DNA of 64,000 bases from the NCBI GenBank assembly GCA_016209105.1, contig JACQWR010000006.1, forward strand, positions 1-64,000, given 5' to 3'. Positions 43,626 to 53,163 of the stretch are shown here, one piece after another; positions within the stretch are counted from its first letter, which is position 1; each line of letters begins with the position of its first letter. The stretch is from Deltaproteobacteria bacterium (GTDB taxonomy: Bacteria > Desulfobacterota > Syntrophia > Syntrophales > JACQWR01). The position numbers were made by a program, and so were the translations under genes. Under the pieces are notes generated by a model. That model made no database searches, was not told the DNA's origin, and worked only from the letters and a program-made list of their open reading frames with translations.

Positions 43626-43778
43626 AAGATTTACGCAATCTGCCCCGCCCGGGTAATTTTGTATCCCCATCCGCCGGACCTGATCGAGTTGCGCTCCAAG
43701 CACGTCAAGGTGGTTCTCTTTATCCTTCAGTGTGGATTCGAGAAGTTCCCGGGTACCGTTATCGTCAGTCGCAAAACC
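43626..43778 (-). pseudogene. Bacterioferritin C-terminal remnant
   Basis: The frame reads GFATDDNGTRELLESTLKDK then ENHLDVLGAQLDQVRRMGIQ and NY, which matches the last helix region of bacterioferritin (family: NGTRELLE.IL.DEE.H.DWLE.QL..I...GLQNYL). The rest of the gene is absent: similarity begins directly at the uspA stop codon, and the usual Glu-Glu-His ligand set is altered. It has no start of its own. It is likely the leftover of a deletion joining uspA to bfr. Confidence 0.7.
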
Positions 43779-43780
43779 TC

Positions 43781-44233
43781 TTAATTTCTTACCAGCATCA
43801 CTGGACACGAAGCGTTTCTTGTGATTTTTTCCGCTACGCTGCCGATCAGGATCCTTCGGATGCCGGTCCTGCCGTGGGATGCGATCACGATAAGGTCTAT
43901 GGTTTTTTCTTCCTGTTCCTTTAAAATTTCATCGAAAGGAATCCCGCGTTTCAGGTAGGGGATAATTTCCACATCCTGGCTATTCCCCGATACCCGCGTT
44001 ACCTGCTGGTGGAGCTTGTCGTTTGAGGTCACCATGCTTTCATGCTCTATTTCCGTCATTACGGTGTCGCTCAGGCAGTAATCGGCAGCGCACTGCTGTA
44101 TGTGCTCATCAATGACATGCAGCAGGTAAACCGTTGCCCGGTATTGCCGGGCCATGTCAATGGCATGCCGTAATGCATTATCCGAATAACTGGAAAAATC
44201 TGTGGGGACGAGAATACGTTTTGGCGCAAACAT
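43781..44233 (-). CDS. Universal stress protein UspA family
   Basis: 150 residues from the ATG preceded by AAAGGAGCCATTT; an ATG at 44269 was judged too far upstream. The fold's first strand is KRILVPTDFSSYSDNALR, and the ATP-binding loop GRTGIRRILIGSVAE has the G-x2-G-x9-GS pattern, so it probably binds ATP. The family helps survival under stress or low energy. It ends beside the bfr fragment. Confidence 0.9.
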   Translation of the reverse strand: MFAPKRILVPTDFSSYSDNALRHAIDMARQYRATVYLLHVIDEHIQQCAADYCLSDTVMTEIEHESMVTSNDKLHQQVTRVSGNSQDVEIIPYLKRGIPFDEILKEQEEKTIDLIVIASHGRTGIRRILIGSVAEKITRNASCPVMLVRN

Positions 44234-44416
44234 AAATGGCTCCTTTATTTTGTTGGCATAAAAAATCATTTCGGGGACAGGTATTGCCGTTCTGATGTTT
44301 GATTGTTAAATTACGGCGCGCATGAACGGAACGCAACGAGGATTAAATGGAAGCCGAATGGTAGGTAAAAACTACTTCTTAAGAATCGAAGATTCTCCGC
44401 AGTATTGCCCAGAGAT

Positions 44417-45937
44417 TCACACCGTCAGAGGCTTTCCCCCATTGAGCCGTTCGTATGCATTGATGTATTTCTCGATCATCACCTCCGGATCATGCTGCAG
44501 GCGGGCTTCCCTCATGATCCGCTTGATTTGCTTTTCCCGGATTTCTCGCGGGCGTCGGTGAAATCGGACGGATTTTTCCAGGCCGTACCAGAGTCCTCCC
44601 GTGTCATAATCTCGAAAAAGAAAACCGTTGCCGGAATCGGCCAATGCGCCGTCTTCAATCAGGGCGAGCTCCTGGATTTTGTCATGGTATCCGCCCGTAT
44701 CGCGGTTGGTGGATGTTGCGCCGAAGAGGTTGCCGACTTGGTCGATCTGGCCGCAGGGTTCATAGAGAGAAGCGCCGAAAACGTCGCCGGCGGCGGCAAA
44801 TCCCAGCATGGAAAGGGATTCGTTAAAACGCTGATACGTGATCTTGCCTCCGGAAGACCAGGCGATCCTTCCACAGATATCCTCATGCGTCCGGTCGTTC
44901 CCGACGCCGTTCCCGACGATAGCAATTTGGACGTCTCCCCAGGCGATAACGAACCGGTGGGCAATGTCTTCCAGAAGTTCGATCCCCTTTTGCGCAGGAT
45001 CGAGACGCGAGGGCCAATATAAAAGAATGGCATCGGGATTGACGTTGAGGCCGGTGCGTTTCTGGAACTCCACCAGGTTTTCCCGCTTGGCGGCGATGAT
45101 GTCATCGTCGGGACCATATTTCCGGACTAAAGCGGCGCACTGTTCCGGATACATGGCTCGGGCGGGGGCGTTGAGGATGGTGAGAACGGCGCCATGATCG
45201 TATTTTATGCGGACTTCCCGGCGAACACTTTCGGGAATGATGGGACGGTCGGCAAAATGATTATCAACAATTTCCCGGAGAAATCTCCTTCCCACAAAAC
45301 TGACGAGGCTTGCGTTCTTGATTGCCGTGGCCTGGCAATCGAGGGAAGGTTTTCCCCGGTCGTCCGATAGGTAGAGATAGTCGGAAAGCTTTGCCGTATC
45401 AGCGCCAAAGAACATGTCCGGGGGGATATGTCCCGTGTGGACGTTGTGCAGGGTGTGGAGGATCGGGCAATCGTGTAATTTCGCATAGGCGGTAATGATG
45501 CCGCCTGCCATCCAGTCATGGCTGTGAATAATGAGATGCCCCCCGTTTTTTGCCCGCAGACGGGCAATGACGTGGTTGACGAGGGCCTTCTGGAACTCGG
45601 CGGCGTTCAGAACGGGGTCCCCCGCATAGGCGCCGGCAAGATCATTAAATACCGCAGAGGTTACCAAGTGAATGCGTTCCGGATCAATGGTGTGGATGAT
45701 CCGGCGCCATTGATCGTCATCCAGGTTGCTTTCCTGCTGGAAGCGTTTCTTGAGATTCAACGTGGCGAGGTGGCATTCAATGCCCCGACGGGTCAGTCCA
45801 TCGCACAGGGCGGCGATAACCTCGCCCAGACCGCCGCACTTGCCGGAAATGAAACGGGCGAGGGGCCCCATTTCGTCGGGCAGTCGTCCTGTTTCCGGTG
45901 CGATAAGAAGAATGGGCGTTTTTTCCCGATTGCGCAT
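44417..45937 (-). CDS. Glycogen/starch synthase-like glycosyltransferase (GT5)
   Basis: 506 residues. The N-terminal donor loop SGKCGGLGEV corresponds to the K-x-G-G-L motif of glycogen synthase; HSHDWMAGGI matches the H-x-H-D-W region; the C-terminal half has LLYWPSRLDPAQKGIELL and SLYEPCGQIDQ (family E-P-C-G). It probably elongates an alpha-glucan with ADP- or UDP-glucose, although long inserts and the absence of other glycogen genes here leave the product open. ATG at 45937 gives a start shortly before the fold; the longer frame to 46039 runs through REP-like sequence. Confidence 0.85.
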   Translation of the reverse strand: MRNREKTPILLIAPETGRLPDEMGPLARFISGKCGGLGEVIAALCDGLTRRGIECHLATLNLKKRFQQESNLDDDQWRRIIHTIDPERIHLVTSAVFNDLAGAYAGDPVLNAAEFQKALVNHVIARLRAKNGGHLIIHSHDWMAGGIITAYAKLHDCPILHTLHNVHTGHIPPDMFFGADTAKLSDYLYLSDDRGKPSLDCQATAIKNASLVSFVGRRFLREIVDNHFADRPIIPESVRREVRIKYDHGAVLTILNAPARAMYPEQCAALVRKYGPDDDIIAAKRENLVEFQKRTGLNVNPDAILLYWPSRLDPAQKGIELLEDIAHRFVIAWGDVQIAIVGNGVGNDRTHEDICGRIAWSSGGKITYQRFNESLSMLGFAAAGDVFGASLYEPCGQIDQVGNLFGATSTNRDTGGYHDKIQELALIEDGALADSGNGFLFRDYDTGGLWYGLEKSVRFHRRPREIREKQIKRIMREARLQHDPEVMIEKYINAYERLNGGKPLTV

Positions 45938-45949
45938 GATGAATCCGGT

Positions 45950-46035
45950 AGCGAGTGCATTCCCCGTGACTTGCCGCGGAGTAAGCAAGTGAATTCGGCG
46001 GCAAGCGCATTTCCCGCAGCGCGCTGCGGAGCGCT
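45950..46035. repeat. Two REP-like units upstream of the GT5 gene
   Basis: GTGCATTCCCCGTGACTTGC then CGCGGAGTAAGCAAGTG, followed by a second unit, CATTTCCCGCAGCGCGCTGC and GGAGCGCTTCAA. Both are degenerate members of the palindromic family. Confidence 0.55.
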
Positions 46036-46118
46036 TCAATGTTTGATGGAACCTTAACCGCTTCCATCGGGAGGGGCAATAAGGATTAAAGGGGCGTAAA
46101 ATGGGAGGGAAAATCTAC

Positions 46119-47363
46119 CTATGAAGCAAGAGAAGAAAGGTACGCGCGGAGGTTCGTCTTTTTGTTTTTTATGCCGAATTTTGCCCGGAGGTTTTTCCGG
46201 TGAAAGTCAACGGCTGTTGCGGATATATTGAGAAGTTCCGTGATTTCTTTGGTGGTCTTCCCCTCTTTGACAAGATTGGCGATCTGGATCTCACGCGGGG
46301 TAAGATCCAGATAGGAAGAAGAGAGGTTGCGCAAAAAAGGCGATATGACGTCCTGTAAATGCCGCTCAATGATTTCCACGCGGGCGGACTGTTTTTTATC
46401 CAGTTTCAGGCGCTTCAAGTCTTCCAGATGGGGCAGCACCAGTCTTTTTACATTGGCCAATACCTGCTCTTCCAGGACGGCCTTGTCTTCTTCCCGGTGC
46501 TTCAACAACACCTTCAGCGCGGTGTTTGCCTCTTCGAGGCTTTGTGATTTCATCAGGAGCTCCAGTTCCCTTTTTTTCAGGGCTTCCTCCGCCAATGTCC
46601 GTTCGGTAATATCCAGCAGGGACATGACCGCGTTTCCGGTTGATGGTATTGCCGTAATGATCGCCAGCACATGCCGTATTGTCCCCCGCCGGTCGGTGAA
46701 CCGGAATTCACAGCCGGCAGACGCCTTTTTGAAACGTCCCCCCCGTTGCAATGCGCGGTCCTTAACGTGGGCCAGGTCATCCGCCCACACGAACGTTGTC
46801 CAGCATTTTTTGCCCTCAATTTCCGCCCGTGAATAGCCGGACAATAGTTCAAACTGTCTGTTTGCCAGAACAATCGCCGCATCTTCATCAATAATGACGG
46901 TTGCCGTGCCCGTATTTTCAAATATCGTCCGGTACCGGATTTCCGATTCCGTTAATGCGCTTTCCACACGCCTTCGTTCGGCGCGCTCATTCGCCTCCTG
47001 AAGCGCCCTTGTTACCGCCGGACCGAGACGCGACAGCCGGTCTTTCAAGATATAATCGGTCGCCCCTTTCTTGAGGAGTTCGATGGCCCGTTCTTCCCCC
47101 AATGCCCCCGAAACAAAAATGAACGGCACATCGGGACATCTCTCCGCGGCGATCTTCAGCGCCTTTAGCCCGTCAAAAGAGGGCAGGGAATAATCGGACA
47201 GAACAATGTCCGGAGAAAACTCATCCAGTTCCCTGATAAAATGCGCTTTTGTCGCGACGCACCGTGACGTAAAATGCGCACCGGCGTCTGCAAGCTCATA
47301 TTGTATCAACTCAGCGTCCGTAGGGACGTCTTCGAGGATCAGTATGCGTAATTCCTTATCCAT
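46119..47363 (-). CDS. Response regulator with PAS and LuxR-type HTH
   Basis: 414 residues: receiver (about 5-120; LEDVPTDAEL, LSDYSLPSFDG, KDRL), a PAS domain (about 135-260; TIFENTGTATVIID, ending LDITERTLAEE), a coiled coil, and a C-terminal LuxR-family helix-turn-helix (LTPREIQIANLVKEGKTTKE). The receiver's final Lys lies in LKDRL rather than the standard KP. It is a likely transcription regulator integrating phosphorylation and a PAS ligand. ATG at 47363 was chosen because GGAGGTCGCC precedes it; an upstream ATG contains that ribosome site. Confidence 0.88.
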   Translation of the reverse strand: MDKELRILILEDVPTDAELIQYELADAGAHFTSRCVATKAHFIRELDEFSPDIVLSDYSLPSFDGLKALKIAAERCPDVPFIFVSGALGEERAIELLKKGATDYILKDRLSRLGPAVTRALQEANERAERRRVESALTESEIRYRTIFENTGTATVIIDEDAAIVLANRQFELLSGYSRAEIEGKKCWTTFVWADDLAHVKDRALQRGGRFKKASAGCEFRFTDRRGTIRHVLAIITAIPSTGNAVMSLLDITERTLAEEALKKRELELLMKSQSLEEANTALKVLLKHREEDKAVLEEQVLANVKRLVLPHLEDLKRLKLDKKQSARVEIIERHLQDVISPFLRNLSSSYLDLTPREIQIANLVKEGKTTKEITELLNISATAVDFHRKNLRAKFGIKNKKTNLRAYLSSLAS

Positions 47364-47395
47364 GGCGACCTCCATGCAGTCCGGGAAGAGCGGGT

Positions 47396-47854
47396 TTACA
47401 TCCCCCCTGTTTCATGAGGATAATGCGTTGTCGTGTTCATCCGCATCCAATAGGCTCCGATATCGGCGATGAAACGCGAGAATTCGTCCGAATCCAGGGG
47501 CTTGACGATGTAACTGTTGGCGCCGAACGAATAACAAGTGCGCTTATCCCGGGATTCATTGGAAGAGGTAAATACGACCACGGGAACAGGTCGTGTGCGT
47601 TCATCGGATTTGAGGCGCTTGAGCACCTCAATGCCGTTGATCCGGGGAAGCTTCAAGTCAAGCAGGATCAATTTAGGAAGTTGCGCTGCCGGCTCACGGA
47701 GGCAGCCCTGCGCGCCGAAAAAATAATCGAGCGCTTTTGCGCCGTCCTGCAACGCAAGCACCTGATAGCTCATATCATGTTCACTGAATGCATACAAAAT
47801 CATTTCCACATCGTGGAGATTATCCTCAACGAGGAGAATATCAGTTGCAGTCAT
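47396..47854 (-). CDS. Single-domain response regulator (Rcp1/CheY-like)
   Basis: 152 residues, receiver only: LLVEDNLHD, phospho-acceptor in ILLDLKLPRING, VVFTSSNESRDKRTCY and IVKPLD. The long loop GAQGCLREPAAQLPK before the phosphorylated strand is typical of Rcp1-type regulators paired with phytochrome-like kinases. It overlaps the 3' end of the large kinase by 14 bp, so they are partners. With no output domain it probably acts by protein contact or as a phosphate carrier. Confidence 0.9.
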   Translation of the reverse strand: MTATDILLVEDNLHDVEMILYAFSEHDMSYQVLALQDGAKALDYFFGAQGCLREPAAQLPKLILLDLKLPRINGIEVLKRLKSDERTRPVPVVVFTSSNESRDKRTCYSFGANSYIVKPLDSDEFSRFIADIGAYWMRMNTTTHYPHETGGM

Positions 47855-50800
47855 ATCGTTCGTTTACCTCCCGTATCGGAAGCGTGAAATAAAAACAAGC
47901 GCCCTGGTCAATTTTCCCTTCGGCCCATGCCTGTCCGCCATGCCGGTGGATGATGCGCTGGACAATGGCAAGGCCAACCCCGGTTCCCTCGAAATCATGG
48001 GTGCTGTGCAGTCTCTGAAAAACGCCGAACAATTTATCATAGTATGCCATATCGAGGCCGATACCGTTATCCTTGACGTAGTACTCGATTTCGTTTTCCT
48101 GCGGGTGTCCGCCCACTTCAATATTCGCCACTTTCTTGAATTTGGTAAATTTGACCGCATTGGAAAGCAGATTGAAACACACCTGTTTGATGAGCGCCTG
48201 GTCTCCATGACAGTACGGCAAATCCTTTATTTTCAATTTCATGGTTCTCCCCGGATTGATGATCTGCAGTTCTTTCCATACGTCCCGGATAAGATTGTTC
48301 ATGTCTATTTTCGAGGTGGCCATATCCTTCCTGCCCAAGCGGGAGAACGCCAGAAGGTCGTCAATGAGCTGACCCATCATCCGCGCATTGTCTCTGATGA
48401 CGCCGAATTTCTGCCGCGTATCTTCATCGAGGGCATGGGCATGATCTTTGAGGATCATGCGTGCGTATCCGTCAATGGCGCGCAGGGGGGCGCGGAGGTC
48501 GTGGGAAATGGAGTAACTGAAGCTTTCCAGCTCACGGTTTGCGTGTTCCAGTTGGGCCGTCCGTTCTTTCAGTTCCGTTTCAATTCTCTTCCGTGCGGTG
48601 ATATCGCGGGCGCTGATGGCAACGGCGTCGGTCTGGCTGCCGAGGGTGAATACCGGATTGGCGATGTAATCGTAACGGTGGAGACCATCCTCCAGGGGAA
48701 AGCTCAGTTCGCCCCGGTAGGGCTGCCCCGTTGCGAAAACGCGCTCAATATCGGCTTCAAACTGTTCCATGGCCTCCACGGGCATTTCCAATTCGCGCCA
48801 CGTTCTGCCGAGCAACTCCTCCCCCGTTCTGCCGAGGGTTTTGAGCGCCGAGGGGTTGGCGTAGATGTAGCGTTTCTGGCGGTTCCACATATAGACATGA
48901 TCCGACGTCGCCTCCATGAGGGTGTCCAGGATAAGCTTCTGACGGGCCAATTCTTCCTCCGTCCGTTTGCGTTCGGTGATATCCTCGTTGAGGGCCACCG
49001 CGCCGAAAATACTTCCGTCCGGGTCGCGGAGCGGCACGGCGGAGTTGGTGATCGTCTTGCGCGTGCCGTCGAAACATTCGATAATGAGCACCTCATTCAG
49101 GCTGGTCTCACCTTTCTTGACGGCGCGGGATACCGCCCAGTCGTCGGGATTGAGCGGAAGTCCCGAATCTGCCCACCAGGCCTTGTATTCATGGAACTTT
49201 TCCGGGCCGATGTAACGCGCCCCACGCCAGATCTGCTGCCCGGCGGCATTACCATAGAGAATCGTACCATTCCCGTCCGTAAACCAGACCCCGATGGGCA
49301 GATTATCCACGACTGCGCGGAGCTGCATTTCGCTCTCCTGCAGGGCTTTTTCCATCTGCTTGCGCTCGGTGATGTCACGTCCATAAACGTTGACATAACC
49401 GGCATCGGAGATCGGGGCAAGAATAAAGGAGTAAACGCGCTTGTCATATTCAAGATCAACAGTCTTCTGTGATTGACACCGCAACGCCTCGCAAACCAGA
49501 TCGCGCCAGAATGGAGGAGCATGGCCACCCACCTCGCACCGCCAATGACGCAGCAAGGACCGACTGGTTTCGTTTGCATACAGGACGATGCCGTCGTGAT
49601 CCAGCCGTAACACCGGAGAGGGATTTTCGGAGGGGAATTTTGCCATGTTTTTAATTTGCTCTTCCACATGTTTGCGCTCGGTGATATCCAGGAACAGCAC
49701 GGCAAACTGTCGCGGCGCGGGACAATAGGCAAACACCTCATAGTGCCTGTTCAGCGCCGATGAATAATCCTCAAAGTGGACCGGCCAGCCCGTGAGGGCA
49801 ACGGCCCCGTAAGTCTTGTGCCAGTGGTCACCCTCATCAGGAAGTATCTCCCGCTTGGTTTTGCCGACCACCTGTTTCCGCTTGAGGCCGGTAAGACGCT
49901 CGAAAGCCGGATTAACATCCAGAAACCGGTAGTCACAGGGTTCGCCATTCTCATCGCAGATGATTTCATGGAGGGCAAACCCTTCCGTCATTGCCCGGAA
50001 AAGCCCGCGGTAGCGCTCTTCGCTCTTCTGCAACGCTTCCTCAATCCGCTTCTGCTCGGTAATATCGTTGCCGGAGCTGATCGTGCAGGCGACCAAGCCG
50101 TTTTGGTCTCGTATGACGCTGTTATGCCAACGGATGATTCGTTCTCCGCCGCTTCCGGTCAAAATCGGATTTTCATGAAAAACGGCGTTCTCGGCATTTC
50201 CGGCAACAAGCTCCATAAAGACCTGCTTTGAGCTGTCCCTGAGTTCTTCCGGTACAAACGTGTCGAACCAGTTTCGGCCAATAATTTCCTTTTCTTCGTA
50301 TTCGAGAACTTCGCATCCCTTCTTGTTGATGAGCGCAACCGTCTGATCGGCGTTGAGAACCACAATAATGACGCCGGCGACATCGAGGTAGCGTTGCGCC
50401 CGTTCCTTCTCTTCCTGCAGCGCTTCCTGCTGCCGGAGAATGTTCCGGAAAAGGAGGCGGTAGGGCTTTGCAAACCCCGTTTCAATGATGGCTTTATAGA
50501 TGAGATAGAATGAGATAAGTTCGAAAAAATGACCAATCAGATTGGAGAGGCCGTAGACATCGAGATAAAACGTGAATGCCAGTTCGGCACCCATGGCTAA
50601 CAGGATGGAGGCGGCAAGGTACCTGAGGACGATCTCATCGAAATAGCTGCGGTTGTTGTAGAGCAGAACAAGAGCAACAAGCATTAGGAACGAAATGACA
50701 TATTCACTGAACACTTTAAAGGGCGTTAATCCGCTCCCTTCGACATAACAGGCGGGAAAGATCTCCCAGATATGAATGGAAAAGAGGAGGGCCACGGTCG

Positions 50801-51236
50801 CCACGGTGAAAAAGAGGAGGGTGGCTGCGCCATTAAGCCGACGTTTTAAAAAATAGGGAGCGACAACGAGGGAGATGCTTTGGACAAAACGGCTTGCAAT
50901 CCATAGCTGTGTGGGCAGATTCGCGCTGTCCGGAACAAATATCCCCATGCCTTTGTAACTTAAGGTATGGAAAATGGTCAGTAGGGAGACGGACAGGTAG
51001 GCGATGCCGATGAACAGGAGATAGTTGTTCTCCAGGATGCGGCGTGAGTTCCAGGCGAGGATAAAAAGACTGATGCCGATGGCAATGCTGAATAGTTCGC
51101 TGAGGGTATGAAACAGGAGGTAATGATGAAGACTTATCAGATACAGCCCGATCAGCACGGCTGCGCCTGATAACATCTCCGCCAACGCTCCGGAGATGAG
51201 CGGTCTTTGTTTCGATGCAGGAGCCGGTATGTCCAA
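47841..51236 (-). CDS. MASE3 multi-PAS sensor histidine kinase
   Basis: 1131 residues. About 20-260 is a MASE3 membrane sensor with eight helices (LFILAWNSRR, SYKGMGIF, ASRFVQSISL are typical). Five PAS/PAC units follow, each closing with a D-I-T-E/A-R-K sequence, then a phytochrome-type dimerisation domain (ESFSYSISHDLRAPLRAIDG) and an ATPase (VKDNGIGLDM, GTGVGLAIVQ). It heads a minus-strand group with two response regulators: the lone receiver overlaps its end and the PAS-LuxR regulator comes next. The ligands are unknown. Confidence 0.92.
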   Translation of the reverse strand: MDIPAPASKQRPLISGALAEMLSGAAVLIGLYLISLHHYLLFHTLSELFSIAIGISLFILAWNSRRILENNYLLFIGIAYLSVSLLTIFHTLSYKGMGIFVPDSANLPTQLWIASRFVQSISLVVAPYFLKRRLNGAATLLFFTVATVALLFSIHIWEIFPACYVEGSGLTPFKVFSEYVISFLMLVALVLLYNNRSYFDEIVLRYLAASILLAMGAELAFTFYLDVYGLSNLIGHFFELISFYLIYKAIIETGFAKPYRLLFRNILRQQEALQEEKERAQRYLDVAGVIIVVLNADQTVALINKKGCEVLEYEEKEIIGRNWFDTFVPEELRDSSKQVFMELVAGNAENAVFHENPILTGSGGERIIRWHNSVIRDQNGLVACTISSGNDITEQKRIEEALQKSEERYRGLFRAMTEGFALHEIICDENGEPCDYRFLDVNPAFERLTGLKRKQVVGKTKREILPDEGDHWHKTYGAVALTGWPVHFEDYSSALNRHYEVFAYCPAPRQFAVLFLDITERKHVEEQIKNMAKFPSENPSPVLRLDHDGIVLYANETSRSLLRHWRCEVGGHAPPFWRDLVCEALRCQSQKTVDLEYDKRVYSFILAPISDAGYVNVYGRDITERKQMEKALQESEMQLRAVVDNLPIGVWFTDGNGTILYGNAAGQQIWRGARYIGPEKFHEYKAWWADSGLPLNPDDWAVSRAVKKGETSLNEVLIIECFDGTRKTITNSAVPLRDPDGSIFGAVALNEDITERKRTEEELARQKLILDTLMEATSDHVYMWNRQKRYIYANPSALKTLGRTGEELLGRTWRELEMPVEAMEQFEADIERVFATGQPYRGELSFPLEDGLHRYDYIANPVFTLGSQTDAVAISARDITARKRIETELKERTAQLEHANRELESFSYSISHDLRAPLRAIDGYARMILKDHAHALDEDTRQKFGVIRDNARMMGQLIDDLLAFSRLGRKDMATSKIDMNNLIRDVWKELQIINPGRTMKLKIKDLPYCHGDQALIKQVCFNLLSNAVKFTKFKKVANIEVGGHPQENEIEYYVKDNGIGLDMAYYDKLFGVFQRLHSTHDFEGTGVGLAIVQRIIHRHGGQAWAEGKIDQGACFYFTLPIREVNERYDCN

Positions 51237-51479
51237 GGGTTATCTCTTTTGGGGCCGGGGGCTTCCCGGCCGGTTTATTATTTCCCTCTCTTTGGATATC
51301 TAAATGATTTTTTCTGTTCATTCAAGCCTTAGATTGAGATTTTTTTCACGGAGGGAAAACAACTCCGGCAAAGAGTGCGCTCTCCGCCGGGGCGATGGCC
51401 TTCTCATCGGCGGAGGCGATTCCCCGATCAGGTTCCCCGTTGACCCGTTTGGCGGCCTGAGTCGTTTTACCCGCCCGTG

Positions 51480-52091
51480 TCAGCGCAGCAAATCTGTCAG
51501 CCGTTTATCGGCCTCTTTCCAATTGATGATATTCCAGAATGCATCAACAAACCGGGCCCGGTCGTTCTTGTAATCAATGTAATAGGCATGTTCAAAGACA
51601 TCGAGAACCAGAATGATTCTGAACATAGGGTAAACGTTTGCATTATGCTTCTCAATCTGCATGATGAGGGGTCTCTGCGTCTGCCCGCAATAGGTCAGGG
51701 CGGCCCAACCCGATCCTTCGACGCTGGTTGCTGCCTGGGTAAATTCTTTCCGGAAGCGTTCAAAACTTCCAAACTCGGCATTGATGGCATCGCCTAACAA
51801 GCCCTGCGGCTTGTCATATTTGCCGGATGGCGCCAAATTGCCCCAGAAGAGGGAATGCAGCAGGTGGCCGCCTATGTTGAACGAAAGTTCTTTCAACGTT
51901 GATTTCATATCCACGTCGTTCTGCTCTTTGCGGGCCTTTTCGAGCTTTTCCAGAATGGCATTGGCTCCCTTGATATAGGCCTGATGATGCTTTTCAAAAT
52001 GGATTTTTAATTGTTCTTCGGAAATGTGGGGTTCAAGATCCTTATAGCCATAGGCTAATACCGGCGATGTATAAAATTTTTTCTGTTCCAT
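51480..52091 (-). CDS. sodB: Fe/Mn superoxide dismutase
   Basis: 203 residues. Metal ligands are His31 (KIHFEKHHQAY), His79 (GGHLLHSLFW), Asp164 and His168 (VLDVFEHAYY). The family has DVWEH at the last site; here Trp is Phe. GGH and related positions do not clearly separate iron from manganese. It dismutates superoxide in the cytoplasm, fitting oxygen tolerance in an anaerobe, with WrbA next to it. ATG follows GGGAGGAAGAACC. Confidence 0.92.
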   Translation of the reverse strand: MEQKKFYTSPVLAYGYKDLEPHISEEQLKIHFEKHHQAYIKGANAILEKLEKARKEQNDVDMKSTLKELSFNIGGHLLHSLFWGNLAPSGKYDKPQGLLGDAINAEFGSFERFRKEFTQAATSVEGSGWAALTYCGQTQRPLIMQIEKHNANVYPMFRIILVLDVFEHAYYIDYKNDRARFVDAFWNIINWKEADKRLTDLLR

Positions 52092-52173
52092 GGTTCTTCC
52101 TCCCTGCGAGAATGTCTATAGGAATGATTCCTCCGGCAACGGTGCCGCTTCTTGGGCTGCACGAGATCGTTTG

Positions 52174-52204
52174 TGAAGCTCCCCGCCCACGGGGCGGGGC
52201 TTTT
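52174..52204. repeat. G+C-rich hairpin
   Basis: GAAGCTCCCCGCCC pairs with GGGCGGGGCTTTT after ACG. It lies downstream of the small gene at 52221-52397 on the minus strand and upstream of sodB, so it could end the first transcript; T residues follow only on the plus strand. Confidence 0.5.
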
Positions 52205-52220
52205 GTAGGGTGCGCCCCGG

Positions 52221-52397
52221 TCATTTCATTCTCGGATGTCTGTCCTCACGATATGCAGACGGTATCTCCAGAAGGGGAACGACAATCTGCGGTTTGTATT
52301 CGATCCTCTGTACGTCCGTCTTCAAAAGGTGTCCGAAAAGGTTTTCGATGCGATCCTGAAGCTGCTGCCATCCTTGTTCCGGTGTGTTTTGATTCAT
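52221..52397 (-). CDS. Small protein of unknown function
   Basis: 58 residues (starting MNQNTPEQGWQQLQ) after a strong ribosome site GGAGGAATTACT, the main reason for calling it. It is amphipathic at first (QQLQDRIENLFGHLL) and ends in a Pro-rich, basic tail (VVPLLEIPSAYREDRH). No membrane segment, cysteine or known domain. It lies between wrbA and sodB on the same strand. Confidence 0.55.
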   Translation of the reverse strand: MNQNTPEQGWQQLQDRIENLFGHLLKTDVQRIEYKPQIVVPLLEIPSAYREDRHPRMK

Positions 52398-52488
52398 AGT
52401 AATTCCTCCTGTCTTCACGTATAAGCGTTGCTATGGTTGTTTTATGATGTCTTAGACGTTTCAGGAAACGGCATCCGCGTTAAATTTG

Positions 52489-52530
52489 CTCGCTCGGCAT
52501 TCCCCGCGGCTTGCCGCAAAGAAGCTTCAA
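52489..52530. repeat. REP-like palindrome copy
   Basis: CTCGCTCGGCATTCCCCGCG then GCTTGCCGC, degraded right arm, followed by AAGCTTCAAG as in other copies. Confidence 0.55.
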
Positions 52531-52545
52531 GTCCTGACCGCTTCC

Positions 52546-53163
52546 TCATGCCTTCGAGGAGAGTCGGGCCGCTATCTTTGCCACATGCTCGCCCTGGAAC
52601 AGGGCGGACTGCCGTTCATTTTCACTGGGCATGCGCTTGCCGTTGGACCCCGCAATTGTGGATGCCCCATAGGGGGAGCCGCCGGTTATTTCATCCATGC
52701 GCATCTGCCCCTTAAAGGTATAGGGCAGACCGACCAGAATCATGCCGTGATGCAGCAGAGTGATGTGAAAGCTGAGGAGCGTGGACTCCTGGCCGCCGTG
52801 CTGCGTATTGCTGCTGGTAAAAACGCTTCCCACCTTTCCCACCAGGGCGCCATCGGTCCAAAGTCCTCCGGTAGCGTCGAGGAACTGGCGCATCTGGCCG
52901 CACATATTTCCAAACCGTGTAGGCGTGCCGAAGATGATCGCGTCCGCGGACGCCAGATCGTCCACTTTACAGACCGGGACAGAGGCAAGGCTTTTCTGGA
53001 ATTCCAGCGCGCCCATTTTTTTCAGAACATCTTCCGGGAGTGTTTCCGGGACGCGACACATGCTAACTTCCGCATTACCGACACCCCGTGCTCCCTTGGC
53101 CACAGCCTCCGCCATCCGATGGACATGGCCGTACAGGGAATAGTAAACCACTAAAATCTTCAT
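52546..53163 (-). CDS. wrbA: NAD(P)H:quinone oxidoreductase WrbA
   Basis: 205 residues, usual length, from an ATG after AAAGGAGGAAGGTC; a longer frame upstream is non-homologous. The FMN phosphate loop is [12 protein letters not shown], and [16 protein letters not shown] and [17 protein letters not shown] are diagnostic of WrbA. It reduces quinones by two electrons with NAD(P)H, preventing semiquinone and superoxide formation, which fits its place near sodB. An inverted repeat GGTAG/CTACC lies upstream at 53288-53304. Confidence 0.93.
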   Translation of the reverse strand: MKILVVYYSLYGHVHRMAEAVAKGARGVGNAEVSMCRVPETLPEDVLKKMGALEFQKSLASVPVCKVDDLASADAIIFGTPTRFGNMCGQMRQFLDATGGLWTDGALVGKVGSVFTSSNTQHGGQESTLLSFHITLLHHGMILVGLPYTFKGQMRMDEITGGSPYGASTIAGSNGKRMPSENERQSALFQGEHVAKIAARLSSKA

